Assembly: GCA_026225945.1 (NCBI GenBank)
Contig: JAMJFZ010001133.1
Span: 11,529,501-11,593,500 of the forward strand
Source: Cricetomys ansorgei
Taxonomy: Eukaryota; Chordata; Mammalia; Rodentia; Nesomyidae
DNA: 64,000 nt
Direction of reading: 5' to 3'
Within the stretch, counting starts at the first letter, position 1. The number at the start of each line of letters is the position of its first letter. The position numbers and the translations under genes were made by a program. Of the stretch, positions 20,561 through 31,090 are shown piece after piece. The notes beneath the pieces were generated by a model. That model did no database searches and had not been told where the DNA came from. It was given only the letters and a program-made list of their open reading frames with translations.

Positions 20561-22255
20561 ATAGTGACTATTCATGAGTCAGAGTATACAGTGATACTAA
20601 TGGCAGATAATGTGAGAGGAGAAAAAAAGAAAGACACAGAGCGAGTCTGAGCTTTAAGGAGCAACTTAGGACTGCCAGTGATTGTCACCATTATCATGTG
20701 TAATAAGCTGTCCTCACTTTCAATTTCTTCAAACAACAAGCCTATGATAATTGTGCCCATAAGTTTATGTGCTGTCAGTGTGGCTCTTCTGATGTGGGCT
20801 GACATAGGTTAGAATCATCTTCCATTCATGTGTCTATCCTGGTGGCTTGCTGGCTAGCTTGGGCTGGCCTGGACTAGCCTGACCTCAGCTAACATGTCTC
20901 TCCTCCAGTCTGGGTCTTGTCACACAGCAGATATGTTCCAGTGTGTTTTCATGATTGCAGAGCAAGATCCCATGGAAAATGGCCACTGGAGAGTGAGCCT
21001 CTGCATTGGGATGGTATACATCCCCTGATATTCGCCTGGCCAAAGCTAGTGGCCGGGCTAGTCCAGTTCCACAGGGCAAAACTACAAGCTTCCATGTTAA
21101 GGAGGGTGAGTAAGGTTACCGCTGTAATCAGTTTACCAGAGTGACTCCTAATTATTAGGTTGTTATCAAAATAATTTAAAAATTATATTTCATTACTCCC
21201 ATTCATCTGCTTCCCAGTGAAAATTTAGGATAAATGGTGTCTGATGTGGGCCTAAATTTGTTAAATACTTACTTAATTTTCTTTTATATTTTTGGAGTTA
21301 TTGAGATACCATTCAGGCTTCCCTTTTCTGGTTTCTAAGGCTTTGTACATCTGCATTTGAAAAAGTCTCTTTTATGAAGAAGAATATACTGAAGAGCAGC
21401 AGTATGTTGGCAATCCTGCCAGTACAGCATCTCAAAACAGTACTCTTGGTCACCCTCTCTGAAAAGGCATCCACTAAAGAAAAGTGCTTGAGTATGGAAG
21501 TAAAGGTACCTGCATGGTCCCTGGCCGGAGGACTTCAGAGCACAGGCTTCACAAATGGCAGAGACTGACTTGCTGTGTTGCTGGTGTCTTATAAACGATT
21601 ACTACAGGCAAGGTGTGCTTTGTCTCTGTGACTTGCCTTCAGTCTTGTTAATCATGTTTAGCTGCCCCATGCAGAGCCCGTGAATAGCTTTTCCAGAAAA
21701 GACCACCCGCAGTGAAAATATTAAGCCTATCTGGTGGACTTGAATGCGTTCCTTATGAAGCAGAATCTTTATGTAGAATAGGCACTTGGGAAACAATTAT
21801 TATTAATTACAGACCCTTTCATCACATCTTTTGATCCTTCGCATGCCCCAATCCTCTCTGCTGTTCGTTCATAACAAGGATAGCCCAACAATAGCTTCTG
21901 TGCCACAAAGAACAAAGAGGTTTTTTGAAAAATATCCAATTTACCAATTACCATCACAATCATAGTCTTTGAATGTGGTCCTGTGTGTTCCCCTCAGTCA
22001 ATGGATCCTCCTTGTATTAATGCTGGCTTTTTGCCTCTGTTGCAGGCTTCAAGGAATGTGTTTAAGGTGCTCTGCTGATGTCAGGATTGGGCTGACCATG
22101 TGTCTAATTAATTTTGATCAAAAAAAATCTCATGAATGAGATGAATGCATGTAGTTACTGATTCATGAAGGCACATGTACCTGGCACAGTGATTCAAATT
22201 TTGTGTTCTCATGAATTTTTTTGATGATGGAATAATTATGTTGTCTAATAAAATT
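20561..22255. other. unassigned non-coding DNA
   Basis: No lineage-specific repeat was recognised. A MIR-like TTCAAACAACAAGCCTATGA at about 20726 is too short to call. Repeated GGCT words at 20838-20890 form a small degenerate GCTGGCCTGG cluster. Confidence 0.35.
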
Positions 22256-22500
22256 AGAATCCTAGAAAGATGGTTCAGTTGGTACAGTACTTACCATGCA
22301 AGCTTAAGGACCTGAGTTCAATCCTCAATATTTGGGGGTTGGGGGCAGGGTGCACCTGTAATTTCGGTGCTGGAGAGGCAGGGACAGAAGGATCCCTGGG
22401 ACTTGCTGGCCAGCCAGTCTACCAAATGAGCATGCTCCAGGTTCAGTGAGAGAACCTGTATCAAAAACAAAGTAGAGAACAAGAGAATACAACTAATGCT
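22256..22500 (+). mobile_element. B4 SINE
   Basis: tRNA-like head: CCTAGAAAGATGGTTCAGTT, GGACCTGAGTTCAATCC. Body and 3' segment: GACTTGCTGGCCAGCCAG, TCCAGGTTCAGTGAGAGAAC. The final GACCTCTGGCC-like block is degenerate. Confidence 0.8.
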
Positions 22501-22674
22501 AACATCTGGTCCTCAACACATCATAGGTCAACTCCACTGAGTTTATTCACATGTGATTAGTAAATTTAGCAAGATATTCTGATATTATTTAATTAATTTG
22601 TTGATATTATTTAATAAAAATTTATAGGTACAGAGAACTATCATGTTTGTAAAATAATATATATGTGTGTATAT

Positions 22675-22675
<1 letters not shown>

Positions 22676-22717
<42 letters not shown>
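22676..22717. repeat. (CA)n microsatellite
   Basis: About 20 CA units, preceded by an AT/GT-rich patch at 22655-22675. Confidence 0.97.
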
Positions 22718-22720
<3 letters not shown>

Positions 22721-22724
22721 TCAT

Positions 22725-22940
22725 TCCATGTTTGAAATAAATTGACTTTGGGAGTGGAATACTTTTGTCAACAACAGGCTACAGCCCTCAAAGGCCTTCT
22801 CTCCCTAATGATCCACCTCTACCAATCATATCTTAGCTTTTAAAAGTTTTATAATATCTAAAAACAATGTCACAGCTGGGGATGAAGTGTTAAATACGTG
22901 AGCCTGTGGGGGACATTTCACATTCAAACAATAACAATGT
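22725..22940 (-). mobile_element. MaLR LTR fragment (MT-like)
   Basis: The part at 22880-22930 (GTGTTAAATACGTGAGCCTG, TGGGGGACATTTCACATTC, AAACAATAACA) is the inverted 5' end of an MT-type LTR. The remainder is too diverged to align by eye. Confidence 0.45.
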
Positions 22941-23475
22941 TACATAGTGTTTTTAATTCTATAGTTACTCTTGCAAATCCTTTAAGTTTGACTTTTTTCT
23001 GATAAAAATTTTGAGAGGCTTCACGTGAATATGTAGTATCAAAGATTGAAATAATTCAATTTATAGCATTTCCCTTAACTCTCCACTTCCTTCTCAAGAA
23101 TATAAAGCTCGTTGGTAACTTAATAAGCATTTGCAAACTGAATTTATTTTATTCATAAACAGTAATCAACAGAGGCAGGTCTAGTTAATAGCTTTATAAT
23201 TGTTACTGGAAATGCATATTACTACATTACCTCATAGTTATTCAAAACTTAAAAAGTAGACTGAAACCACTTAAGTTATCAAAATGCAAAGACAAACTAA
23301 ATATCTGGATGTCCTCTATAATGATGGAGAAGCCCATTGACCAATAAGCTTTCTTGGGTAGGTGGCTAGTTTACAAGCCAATATACAAACTTAAAATCAT
23401 AAGACATAAGAAATCATTGTTTCTCTATTTGAAAATTAAATTGTTTTTTATGCTGTATTTATTAAGATGTTACTT
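22941..23475. other. AT-rich non-coding DNA
   Basis: No repeat or coding signature was recognised. Confidence 0.4.
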
Positions 23476-23605
23476 GTAGGGAGCTGGAGAAATGGCTGAA
23501 TGGTTAGGAGCATTTGCTGCTCTTGCAAAGACCTGGGTTTGGTTCCTAGCATTTAGTGGGTGGCTCGCAACAACCTGTAAGTCCAGCTTTGGGGTACCCC
23601 AGGAG
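23476..23605 (+). mobile_element. B3 SINE, 5' half
   Basis: GGAGCTGGAGAAATGGCTG, AATGGTTAGGAGCATTTGCT, GCTCTTGCAAAGACCTGGG, CAACAACCTGTAAGTCCAGC. It has no 3' half or tail. Confidence 0.8.
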
Positions 23606-23614
23606 CTCTTCGTG

Positions 23615-23705
23615 CCTCCAAGGGCACCATGTGGGGTCTGGGATCAAACTCAGGTCATCAGACTTGGAAGCAGGTCCATCCTCAATACACCACCAGTTCC
23701 TCTGC
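23615..23705 (-). mobile_element. tRNA-type SINE head, inverted
   Basis: TCTGGGATCAAACTCAGGTC, ATCAGACTTGGAAGCAGG and a degenerate end near CCACCAGTTCC give an inverted B2/B3-like head. It lies tail to tail with the preceding B3 half. Confidence 0.55.
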
Positions 23706-24351
23706 AAATAGTCAATGGCACCGGTTGAGCATGAAAGATGTCTAATGATTTAGCTGTGTTCTTACATGCCTAGTAGGTTGTAAAACAACAAAGATCCTGC
23801 AGTAACAAAGTACGTGTTTAAAACTGACAGCAAAATAATTCCGACTCCGTGAAACAGCCAAATCAATTTTTATCCAGGTTTTGTTTGCTTTCAGTTTTAC
23901 TCCCTTTTAGAAACAGGTTTCCGTCCTGCTCCAGTCAAAACAACGATGTTACCCGTCTTTCCTTCTGCTGTCAACGACACTAGTGTATCTGGCTGGAAAA
24001 GATAGCTTCCTTGCACACAGAAAATGGAACTCGGGACAGTTTTCTAAAATGTCTGAACTATAAAGGAAGTGAGAGAGCATAATTGCTAAAGAATCTGTAA
24101 ACAAACTCAGATCACAAGACTGCCTAGGAATCTTAGACATCCTTCTGATATGTGTGAGGTTTTTCATCATGGAACTGGCATGCCTTCATGCCAGTTCAGA
24201 GAAGTTCAGAACTGTACAGGACCCATTGAGAATCTTTCTTTAAAGCTATACAGCCACAGATTCCTGAGACCTGAGGGACTGGTGGTGTCATACAAGGCTG
24301 GAACTAAAATTCATAGCCCCGAGCTCCCAGTTTACACCACTTGTACTTAAA
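23706..24351. other. unassigned non-coding DNA
   Basis: No repeat family was recognised. Short direct repeats of GCATGCC/TTCAGA words occur near 24177-24212. Confidence 0.4.
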
Positions 24352-24695
24352 CTGCAGCCCTCTATCTTTGGATTCTATATTTTTAAATTCAACCAACCAC
24401 AAATTAAGGATACTGCATTTGGAAAGAATAAATTGTGTCCATACTGGCTGTGCAGGTTTCCTTCCTCATCATTATTCCCGAGGCACAGCAACCATTTGCA
24501 TAACATTTATTTTGAGGTAGGTCTTCTGCTAATCTAGAGTTGATGTAAAGTGCATCAACTCTAAAAGTAGGACGATGTGTGTATGTTATATGTGAATGTT
24601 ACCACATTTTATATAAATAGTTGGGACACGTGAAGATTGGGTGTCTGAAGGGGGTCCTGGAATCTTTGGGTATCCAGGAGGATCTACGTAGGTAC
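24352..24695. mobile_element. Tigger-like (MER2-type) DNA transposon
   Basis: Left part: CCTCTATCTTTGGATTC, AAATTCAACCAACCACAAAT, ATTGTGTCCATACTGGCTG, CATCATTATTCCCGAGGCAC. Right part: CCACATTTTATATAAATAG, GAAGGGGGTCCTGGAATC, TTTGGGTATCCAGG. This is the order of the non-autonomous TcMar-Tigger-type element whose ends read as ...GGTATCC... inverted repeats. An extra palindrome lies inside (24535-24563). Confidence 0.65.
24535..24563. repeat. perfect inverted repeat, 11-bp arms
   Basis: TAGAGTTGATG - TAAAGTG - CATCAACTCTA is a flawless 11-bp stem with a 7-nt loop inside the Tigger-like element. Confidence 0.9.
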
Positions 24696-24729
24696 CAAGA
24701 AAACAGCTGTCAGTTTGTTTTACTATCAT

Positions 24730-24732
<3 letters not shown>

Positions 24733-24769
<37 letters not shown>

Positions 24770-24772
24770 CGT
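24733..24772. repeat. (TG)n(CG)n alternating purine-pyrimidine tract
   Basis: Fourteen or so TG units pass into five GC units (GCGCGCGCGC) without losing the alternation. This is a classic Z-DNA-prone sequence. Confidence 0.95.
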
Positions 24773-24777
24773 ATGTG

Positions 24778-24827
24778 TTTCATTTTCTTTCTTTCTCTCT
24801 CTTTCTTTCTTTCTCCCCCCCTCCCCT
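24778..24827. repeat. pyrimidine-rich (TTTC/CT) tract
   Basis: CATTTTCTTTCTTTCTCTCT-type words followed by a C run. Confidence 0.85.
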
Positions 24828-24921
24828 TTTTTTTGAGACAGGGTTTCCTGTGTAGCTCTGGTTGTTCTGGGACTCAGTCTGTAGACTAAGCTGGTTTCGA
24901 ACTCACAGAGATCCACTTGTC
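24828..24921 (-). mobile_element. B1 SINE, truncated
   Basis: TTTTTTTTGAGACAGGGTTT, CTGTGTAGCTCTGGTTGTTC, GTTTCGAACTCACAGAGATC. The head-proximal third, including the CACCACGCC region, is missing. Confidence 0.9.
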
Positions 24922-25179
24922 ATTTTCAGTTGAATATTTTATTCTTACCAAGTGGTGAAGAAATGAAGAAATCGTACATTGTAGCATTCAAAGCATCAAA
25001 AAGCACCACAGTCAGGTCTTACAGAAAAGCACCTCTGGTCCTTCTTTGACTTCTTCTACATTTTCTATAGTGTAATATGTTTCTGTTATGGTGAAGACGT
25101 AGAATATCGCTAGCGCCAGGCGCCTCCTAATTCCTCCTTCCACTGCCCTGCTACAGCCTGCCCTGCTACAGCCGTGGTA

Positions 25180-25300
25180 ACCTGTCAGTACACGTTTAGA
25201 ATGAGCACCTACTACATACCAGATGATACCCAAGGGATTGAATGAGGTACAAAGATAATTAAGGTCATCCCTGCTCTGGAACAGGCACTCCTCAGAAACA
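25180..25300 (+). mobile_element. L2-like 3' end fragment
   Basis: GAATGAGCACCTACTACATA, CCAGATGATACCCAAGGG, GTACAAAGATAATTAAGG and CATCCCTGCTCTGGAAC. These follow the common GAGCACCTACTATGTGCCAGG...TCCCTGCCCTC order of ancient L2-type repeats. Similarity may extend weakly to about 25600 in a purine-rich stretch. Confidence 0.45.
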
Positions 25301-26081
25301 GAAAGAAACATGGGGAAAAATAATTTGACAGCTTCACCAGCAGGTGCTATAGGAAGCTTTGTAAGAATGAGGGGGACGCATGAGCTGGGGTATTTAGAAA
25401 TGGGTTTGCTTACAAGTGAGTTTGAGGGTCTTGAGGGCTACTAGGGAGGATTTCGGGAAACAGAGCCGGAGGCTGAGAATCTCAGATAGGGCACACAGCC
25501 TAGAAGCAGTGGCATCATGAGGTTCAAGAGCTCAGATGACATAATGTCACAGGGTCGGGAAGCAGTGCAGAGCTTTTAACACCACATGGTGGGACTTGTC
25601 TACAGAATGTAACTTTATTTTTCTATCTAAATTTTTTCTTAAAAGACAAATATGGGAAGATGACTGGCCTTCATTTATCTTCCAGCTGTGGCTTTAAAAT
25701 GATCTAAACCAAACCCTCTCTGGGTGGCTGTCTCTATGGTGCATTTATTCAGTGGGACCATAGAGATGGAATGGACCATAGAGATGCTTTCAAGAGCAGG
25801 ACGGAGCTGAGCTGACCTGAGTAGCGTTTGCTCCTAAGTTGCGGGCCACAGTGGCTGACACTGAAGCAGCCTGCCAGACGACTGAAGAAGTAACCTTTGT
25901 CGAGCTCACGCAGAACATGCCCTTATGTTGCTCCTCCATGGCCAAGGGCGTGTCTTATCTACTGTGTTCACGTTCAACTTCTACTCCAGACAGAAACTAG
26001 AGGTTGAATAATTGACTGTATGTTGAAGGGAGGGTCATTTCGTTTCCTCGTTAGCACAGTGCTTTAAATTTTTAGGCAATA
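25301..26081. other. unassigned non-coding DNA
   Basis: Purine-rich to about 25600. An imperfect short tandem of GACCATAGAGATG occurs at 25758-25785. No exon or rodent repeat was recognised. Confidence 0.35.
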
Positions 26082-26285
26082 GCTGGGCGATGGTGTCACA
26101 TGCCTTTAATGTCAGCATTTGGGAGGCAGAGCAGGCGGATCTCTGTGAGTTCGAGGCCAGCCTGGTCTACATACAGAGTGAGTTCCAGGGCAGCCAGAGT
26201 TACAACAGAGAAACCCTGTTTCAAAAAAACAAAAGAAAATCCAATAATAAATAAATAAATGAATGAATGGATCAATAAATAAATA
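26082..26285 (+). mobile_element. B1 SINE with (AAAT)n tail
   Basis: TAGCTGGGCGATGGTGTCAC, ATGCCTTTAATGTCAGCAT, GCGGATCTCTGTGAGTTCG, AGGCCAGCCTGGTCTAC. An A-rich tail is expanded into AAAT/AATG repeats to 26285. It is one of the best-preserved B1 copies here. Confidence 0.95.
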
Positions 26286-26404
26286 AACTCTTAGGCAAAT
26301 ATTGTCCAATGTAAACTTGTTTTGTGGTAGGGTAAAACTGTTTTTGCTTACAATACTAATTAGCAACCCCAAAGACTCCACAATGGGTTGAAACTTCTAC
26401 TAAG

Positions 26405-26552
26405 CAGATATATATATATACACATACATACATACACATACGCATACACACACATACATATATCTATATATGTGTATATATATGTATATATGTATGCATA
26501 TATGTATATATACACATATATGCACATATATGTATAATATGTGTGTGTTTTA
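26405..26552. repeat. TA/CA/TATG low-complexity block
   Basis: About 150 bp of alternating TA, CACA and TATG words (ATATATATATAC, GTATATATGTATGC, ACACATATATGCAC), mostly alternating purine-pyrimidine and largely self-complementary. Confidence 0.95.
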
Positions 26553-26597
26553 ATGACCTCATTTACCCCCCCCAAAAAAAAGGCTTTTTCTTAAGAA

Positions 26598-26762
26598 AGA
26601 AGAATTGAACCCAGATTCTTGTTCGCACTAAGCAAGTCCGCAACACTGAATGCTCCTTTTGTTAAGTTTTGTGACGAAAATCTGACTGACTTGCCCAGGG
26701 CGGCCTTGAACTTATAACCCTCCCATCTCAGCCTCTGGTGCAGCCGGCAGAGTCGACACCAT
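26598..26762 (-). mobile_element. ID-B1 composite SINE (old)
   Basis: The plus strand shows an inverted tRNA head (GAATTGAACCCAGATTCTTG, CACTAAGCAAGTCCGC). It is followed by an inverted, diverged 7SL body (TGCCCAGGGCGGCCTTGAAC, CCCATCTCAGCCTCTGG). The body-head order differs from B4, so it may be two separate fragments. Confidence 0.45.
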
Positions 26763-27324
26763 TCCCTGCCAAGAAATCCTTTTAATAGGCTAGAGTGGAG
26801 ATAAATCTCTTCTCCTCTTGACAACAATGACATATGTTCAAGACACCAATTAGTGTAAAAATACAGTAATATTGCTAATAATGTATGTATCGTGTCCTGA
26901 TCGAGTGAGATCCTAAAAAATAATTAACGTGATTGTAAACAGTTTTTAAACAAGATTTAAATGTATTAATTTTTTCTTTCATCTGTTCTGGTCAATTTAA
27001 AGGACTCCTCAAGCAATGCGTAGAGTTAATTAGCAATTTACAGTGTAGTACTCTTCTGTATAACTCTCCTACTTTAGTGCCCGGTTGGAGCTACAAAGAA
27101 TATCATTGTGAAAAGTGTGATCCTTTATATATGGGTTTGCATTCTATTTCATCGTTTATGACCTTGAAACTTGGCAGGGATTCTACCCCTCCACCCTCAG
27201 ATTCTGTTTCCAAAGAATTTATTGGCCATCTTAACTCTATAGTTTAAAAAGAAAGCAATTTAAATTATGATTTGGCTTTATTTTTATTAATAGTAAGACT
27301 ATAATAACATGACTTTTCTCTAGG
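26763..27324. other. AT-rich non-coding DNA
   Basis: No repeat family or coding signature was recognised. Confidence 0.4.
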
Positions 27325-27551
27325 TTTAAAAAATATGTATTTATTTTTATTTTATATGTATGAGTACTTGCCTGCATGTATGTCTATGCACCATGAGCAG
27401 GTACTGCCTGGGGAGGCCAGAAGAGGGTGTTGTATCCCCTGGAACTGGAGTTACAGATGGTTGTGACTTCCACATGGGTGCTGGAAACTGACCCAGGACC
27501 CTCTGAGAGAAGAGCCAGTGCTCTAAACACCAAGCCATCTCTCCAGGCCCA
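27325..27551 (-). mobile_element. B3 SINE
   Basis: Inverted element: TTTATATGTATGAGTACTTG, GGCCAGAAGAGGGTGTTG, GGAACTGGAGTTACAGATGG, AGCCAGTGCTCTAAACACC, CCATCTCTCCAGGCCC. It is full length with a tRNA-derived head at the right. Confidence 0.93.
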
Positions 27552-28123
27552 TAGATCAGTTTTTAATCATCATCTGTTTAAAATTCCCTCTGAAATGAAG
27601 TCTATTTAACTTTCATGATATGCCATATCCTATAAAAGTTTATTACATTTGGTTTTAATGGCAGAGTTCAATAGACAGCAGATTCTGTTGTTAGGTGAAC
27701 CCTTAATGGGCAGTCTGAACCAATGGTGCAACTTAATTAACTGTCTAAATATTTAATGCTGAGTTCTATATTTCTGGTGTCATCTTGTAGAGCAGTCTGA
27801 GTTTGTGAGGGCCATTCTAGAAGATAATTCATTTATGGGAGCCCAGAGAAACAGGCAAGTATATTTTAATTACATCTGTATATTCTTGGTATGAGGTACT
27901 GGCTTACCTATGCAACATTCAGACTGAGGCTGGTTTATTCTGAACCAATGGGACCTGCGTCTATTCACCGCATCTGGGAGCACCAGCAGCATATCATGGA
28001 GGAAAACAAACAAACACAAAGACAAAAACACTCATCAGACCTGGAAGAATGTGTTGGTTCCAGGGGTGGAGTCAGGTTAGGGCCTGTTGACTTTCCCACT
28101 TGTCTTCATAAGTTATCTGGTTG
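27552..28123. other. unassigned non-coding DNA
   Basis: No repeat family or splice-flanked frame was recognised. A 122-codon frame (27891-28259) runs into the MaLR-like LTR and is not a gene. Confidence 0.4.
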
Positions 28124-28443
28124 CTGTGGCTCAACTCTGAAATTTCTCCCAAGGACCCATGTGTTGAATGCTTGGCCTCCAGCTCTGTACCAGCAGGAAG
28201 TGGTGGACAGACTGGAGCCTAGTCAGAGGGAACTAGGTGATTGGAGACAAGCTCTGTGAGGGGATTGTGGGATCCCAGTCTCTCCCTGTTCTTTCGTTCC
28301 CTAAGAGGGGGAACGCACCTACTCCCACGCACTACTCCCACGCACCTACCATGATATATTACAGCACAAAACAATGGAGTGCACTGATGAAACCTCCAGA
28401 ATATTTCAGTAAGATCTGTTCCAGATTTTCATTATAGAACTAG
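28124..28443 (+). mobile_element. MaLR LTR (MLT1/MST-like)
   Basis: TTGCTGTGGCTCAACTCTGA, CCATGTGTTGAATGCTTGG, CCTCCAGCTCTGTACC, GCACTGATGAAACCTCCAG, CAGTAAGATCTGTTCCAG. The order GTGTTGAATGCTTGGCC...TGAAACC is that of MaLR LTRs. The 3' quarter is degenerate. Confidence 0.5.
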
Positions 28444-28449
28444 GCAGGT

Positions 28450-28505
28450 AACTGACACAGTGGTCAAGCACAGTGGTCAAGCACTTAGCTCCAGGCCATA
28501 GATCC
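28450..28505 (+). mobile_element. ID-like fragment with a small tandem duplication
   Basis: CACAGTGGTCAAG is present twice in tandem. It is followed by CACTTAGCTCCAGGCC and AGATCCCTGGCAG, resembling an ID head CAGTGGTAGAGCACTTGCC...CCCTGG. Confidence 0.3.
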
Positions 28506-28667
28506 CTGGCAGTTGTGACCCATGAGCTAGGAGAACCTTCGAAAGAGCTGAATTTTCTTCTTAATGTTTGCTTAATTTAATTACAGGTAATTTTTAAAGG
28601 TGTCAGAGATACGTGGTGGAAGAAGAATAGATGTGTAAAGAAATACCTTGTGGCTAGTATGGACCTC

Positions 28668-28786
28668 ACTGTTGGTTTTGGAGATAGGGACTCCCATACC
28701 CCAGACTGACCAAGAGCTCCTCACCTTCCTGTTTCTCCTTCCCAAGTGCTAAAGATTTTAGGCATGTGCCACTGTGGTTGGCCAGG
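28668..28786 (-). mobile_element. B1-like SINE (old)
   Basis: Diverged inverted body: GGAGATAGGGACTCCCATAC, CTCACCTTCCTGTTTCTCC, CCCAAGTGCTAAAGATTTTA, GGCATGTGCCACTGTGG. Confidence 0.55.
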
Positions 28787-29254
28787 ACTTCCTTTTTTGT
28801 TGTATTTCTTTTTAAGTAAAGGAATGTCATAGAAATGCAACCAAATGATTAAAGATTATCAGCCTCGATGAGGTGGGAATAAAATATACGATAATTGGGA
28901 TTAAGATAGAGAAGACAAGCTGTAAGTGAACAGTTATACTTAGATAATTATAACCAGTAAGAACGTTGAATACGGTGTTACAGCTCTGAAATTCCCTAGC
29001 ACAAAAGGTTATAGAATTTTGATCTTCCTTGGGATGAATATACCAGGCATAGAAAAATGATAGGTGCTCAAAACTATGACCTTTTAAAACGGACTTTTTG
29101 TGTTGGTCTATGGTGTTTGTTTGTTTGTTGCTTGATAATTATTATGTGTTTATTTGGTTTAAAAAGCTTGTGTTTTATAGCCTCGTCTAGTCCTGATCAC
29201 ATTATCTAGACCCACGTGGACGTGTTTGATAGTCTGATATATTTAGGATCACCA
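28787..29254. other. AT-rich non-coding DNA
   Basis: Contains a short (TTTG)n patch at about 29117-29130; otherwise nothing was recognised. Confidence 0.4.
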
Positions 29255-29480
29255 GCTCCGAGTTGCCAGTGACCTCACCTGCTCCATTATTTTCAGGCAG
29301 GAATTCATGTAAAGCAAGAAAAGGGCTGGATGGGGAGGGAGGAAGACACTGTAGACAGAGTGAATGAACTTTCAAAGGCCCAAAGAACTCCATGAGTGGG
29401 AAGACAGGTAATTGAAATGGCAGCTGCAGAGGGCATGGCCCACGACTGGGCTGCGAGGTTGTAGGTAGACGGGGGCAGAC
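29255..29480 (+). mobile_element. possible L2-like relic
   Basis: A purine-biased stretch with TTTCAAAGGCCCAAAGAAC and GGGCTGCGAGGTTGTAGG, reminiscent of the L2 GCAAAGGCCCTGAGG...GGCTGGAGCG region. Tentative. Confidence 0.25.
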
Positions 29481-30894
29481 CAGAATTGGACCTGTTACTG
29501 TCTTATCACCCCACGTAGAATTTTAACTCCGTTCTGCTCATGAGATGTGCACGTGGTTCTGATGAGTGGTAGGAAATGCTGGTGGAAAATAAGAGAGGAA
29601 GAGGAGGGAAAAGGGGAGGGATTTGCAAAGTGGGCTGGATCTTACTGAAGAAGGAAGATGGATTAGACAGGAGGAACTCAGAGTTCATTGCAACTCTCTG
29701 AAGTGGACTCTCTGAACAGGCATTGCCTGTTAGAAGAACCTTGAGTTGGGTAGGCAAGGGTGACTCTCAGACTTATGCTGCTCAGTCATTGTCTGAGTGC
29801 CTTGAAAGGGAGGGTTGAAGCTGTTACAATTTATCTGTGAGCTCTCTACCCCTCTCGAAGGAGATCTGAGTGGTTCAGCTCCATGGCTGCCACAGATCAT
29901 CCACAGAAGTACCCAGGACCATGCCTCCTTCCCTCCTGTCATGTTCTCTATGGATTCACAGTTGTCACATGATTGTGTAATGGTATTGAACACAAGAGCC
30001 CAAGAGTGCCAAAGAGAGGCGCAGCAATGGATATTCCTTTAACTGTTTAGAGCTCCCTCCGTGGCAAATGTTTTCATACTAACAGAAGTTTGCTGCTGGC
30101 TTGTGTGAACACAGACTTGTCACCTGACAAGCAAGTAGACCTTCTGCCAAGAACATGAAAAGCCACGTAACACGTAACACACAAAGACAGTGGGGTGCAA
30201 TCACCCCTCCTCCTTCCTCTTTCTGAAAAAGCGTCAAGCACAGAGCTGAAGCAGTTCTCTTCACGGATGGTTAAATACATTTATTCTGCTCCTTTATCAC
30301 TTGAGTTTTTTTATTTGGATTGTTAATGGTTTCTGAGACCCCATGTCCCTTTTTTCTTGTGTCCCGAGCTCGATTGCGTATTCACTTTAATAACCAAGAA
30401 CAGGTGATTGTGACCCCCCCCCAAGAAAGGTAAAATTACAGCAGAAGGATATTTCTGCATTTAATAAATCTTCAAGTTAATTTCTATTTTATTTAACTTA
30501 GCTCTAAAATTTAACACAGTACATATGTATATAGAGCAACTTCAACTAGATAAAAACTGGCAGCTACTAAAGCAGAGAATGTACACCAGCTCTGAGTTCA
30601 CAAAGCAGCCTGGTTAAGCATCTGGAATCCCCACTCAGTGTTTTATATGAGTGATCTGATTTCCTCCAAAAATGGATAGAAATGTTCACCCTCACTTTAA
30701 TTTTTGTCAAAATTTCTTCCAAAAAGAAATTTATTTTTACTATTTTTGATGCTAGCCAAATCTCCAAAGACAGGTAGGTGGTTGTTGGGGTCACTCATTC
30801 ACCCTGCTGTATTGTGCTCAGAAGAGGCACAGAAATGAAGAGGCAGAGAAAGTTGGTGCACGGGGCCTGATGTGCAGTGGTGTGATTTTGGCAG
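29481..30894. other. unassigned non-coding DNA
   Basis: No rodent SINE or LTR was recognised in about 1.4 kb. GA-rich words occur at 29590-29625 and a C run lies at about 30413-30422. Confidence 0.4.
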
Positions 30895-31090
30895 TGTGCT
30901 GCGCTGAATTGTGTCTCCCAAAAAGATGCTGATGCCTAGCTTCAGGTACCTATGAGTATGACCTTGTTTAAAAATGGCCTCTTAAAGATTCAGTTGAGCT
31001 AAGATGAAATCATTAGGGTGAGCCCTCATCTGATATGCCTGGGGTCCCTGGAACAACAGGGAATCTTGTACAGAAACACACAAAAAATTG
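30895..31090 (+). mobile_element. MLT1-like LTR fragment
   Basis: GCGCTGAATTGTGTCTCCC, GTATGACCTTGTTTAAAAAT, GATGAAATCATTAGGGTGAG and CCCTCATCTGATATGCC follow the MLT1-like GAATTGTGTCCCCC...ATGAGGTCAT...GGGCCCTAATCC order. The 3' half is missing. Confidence 0.5.
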
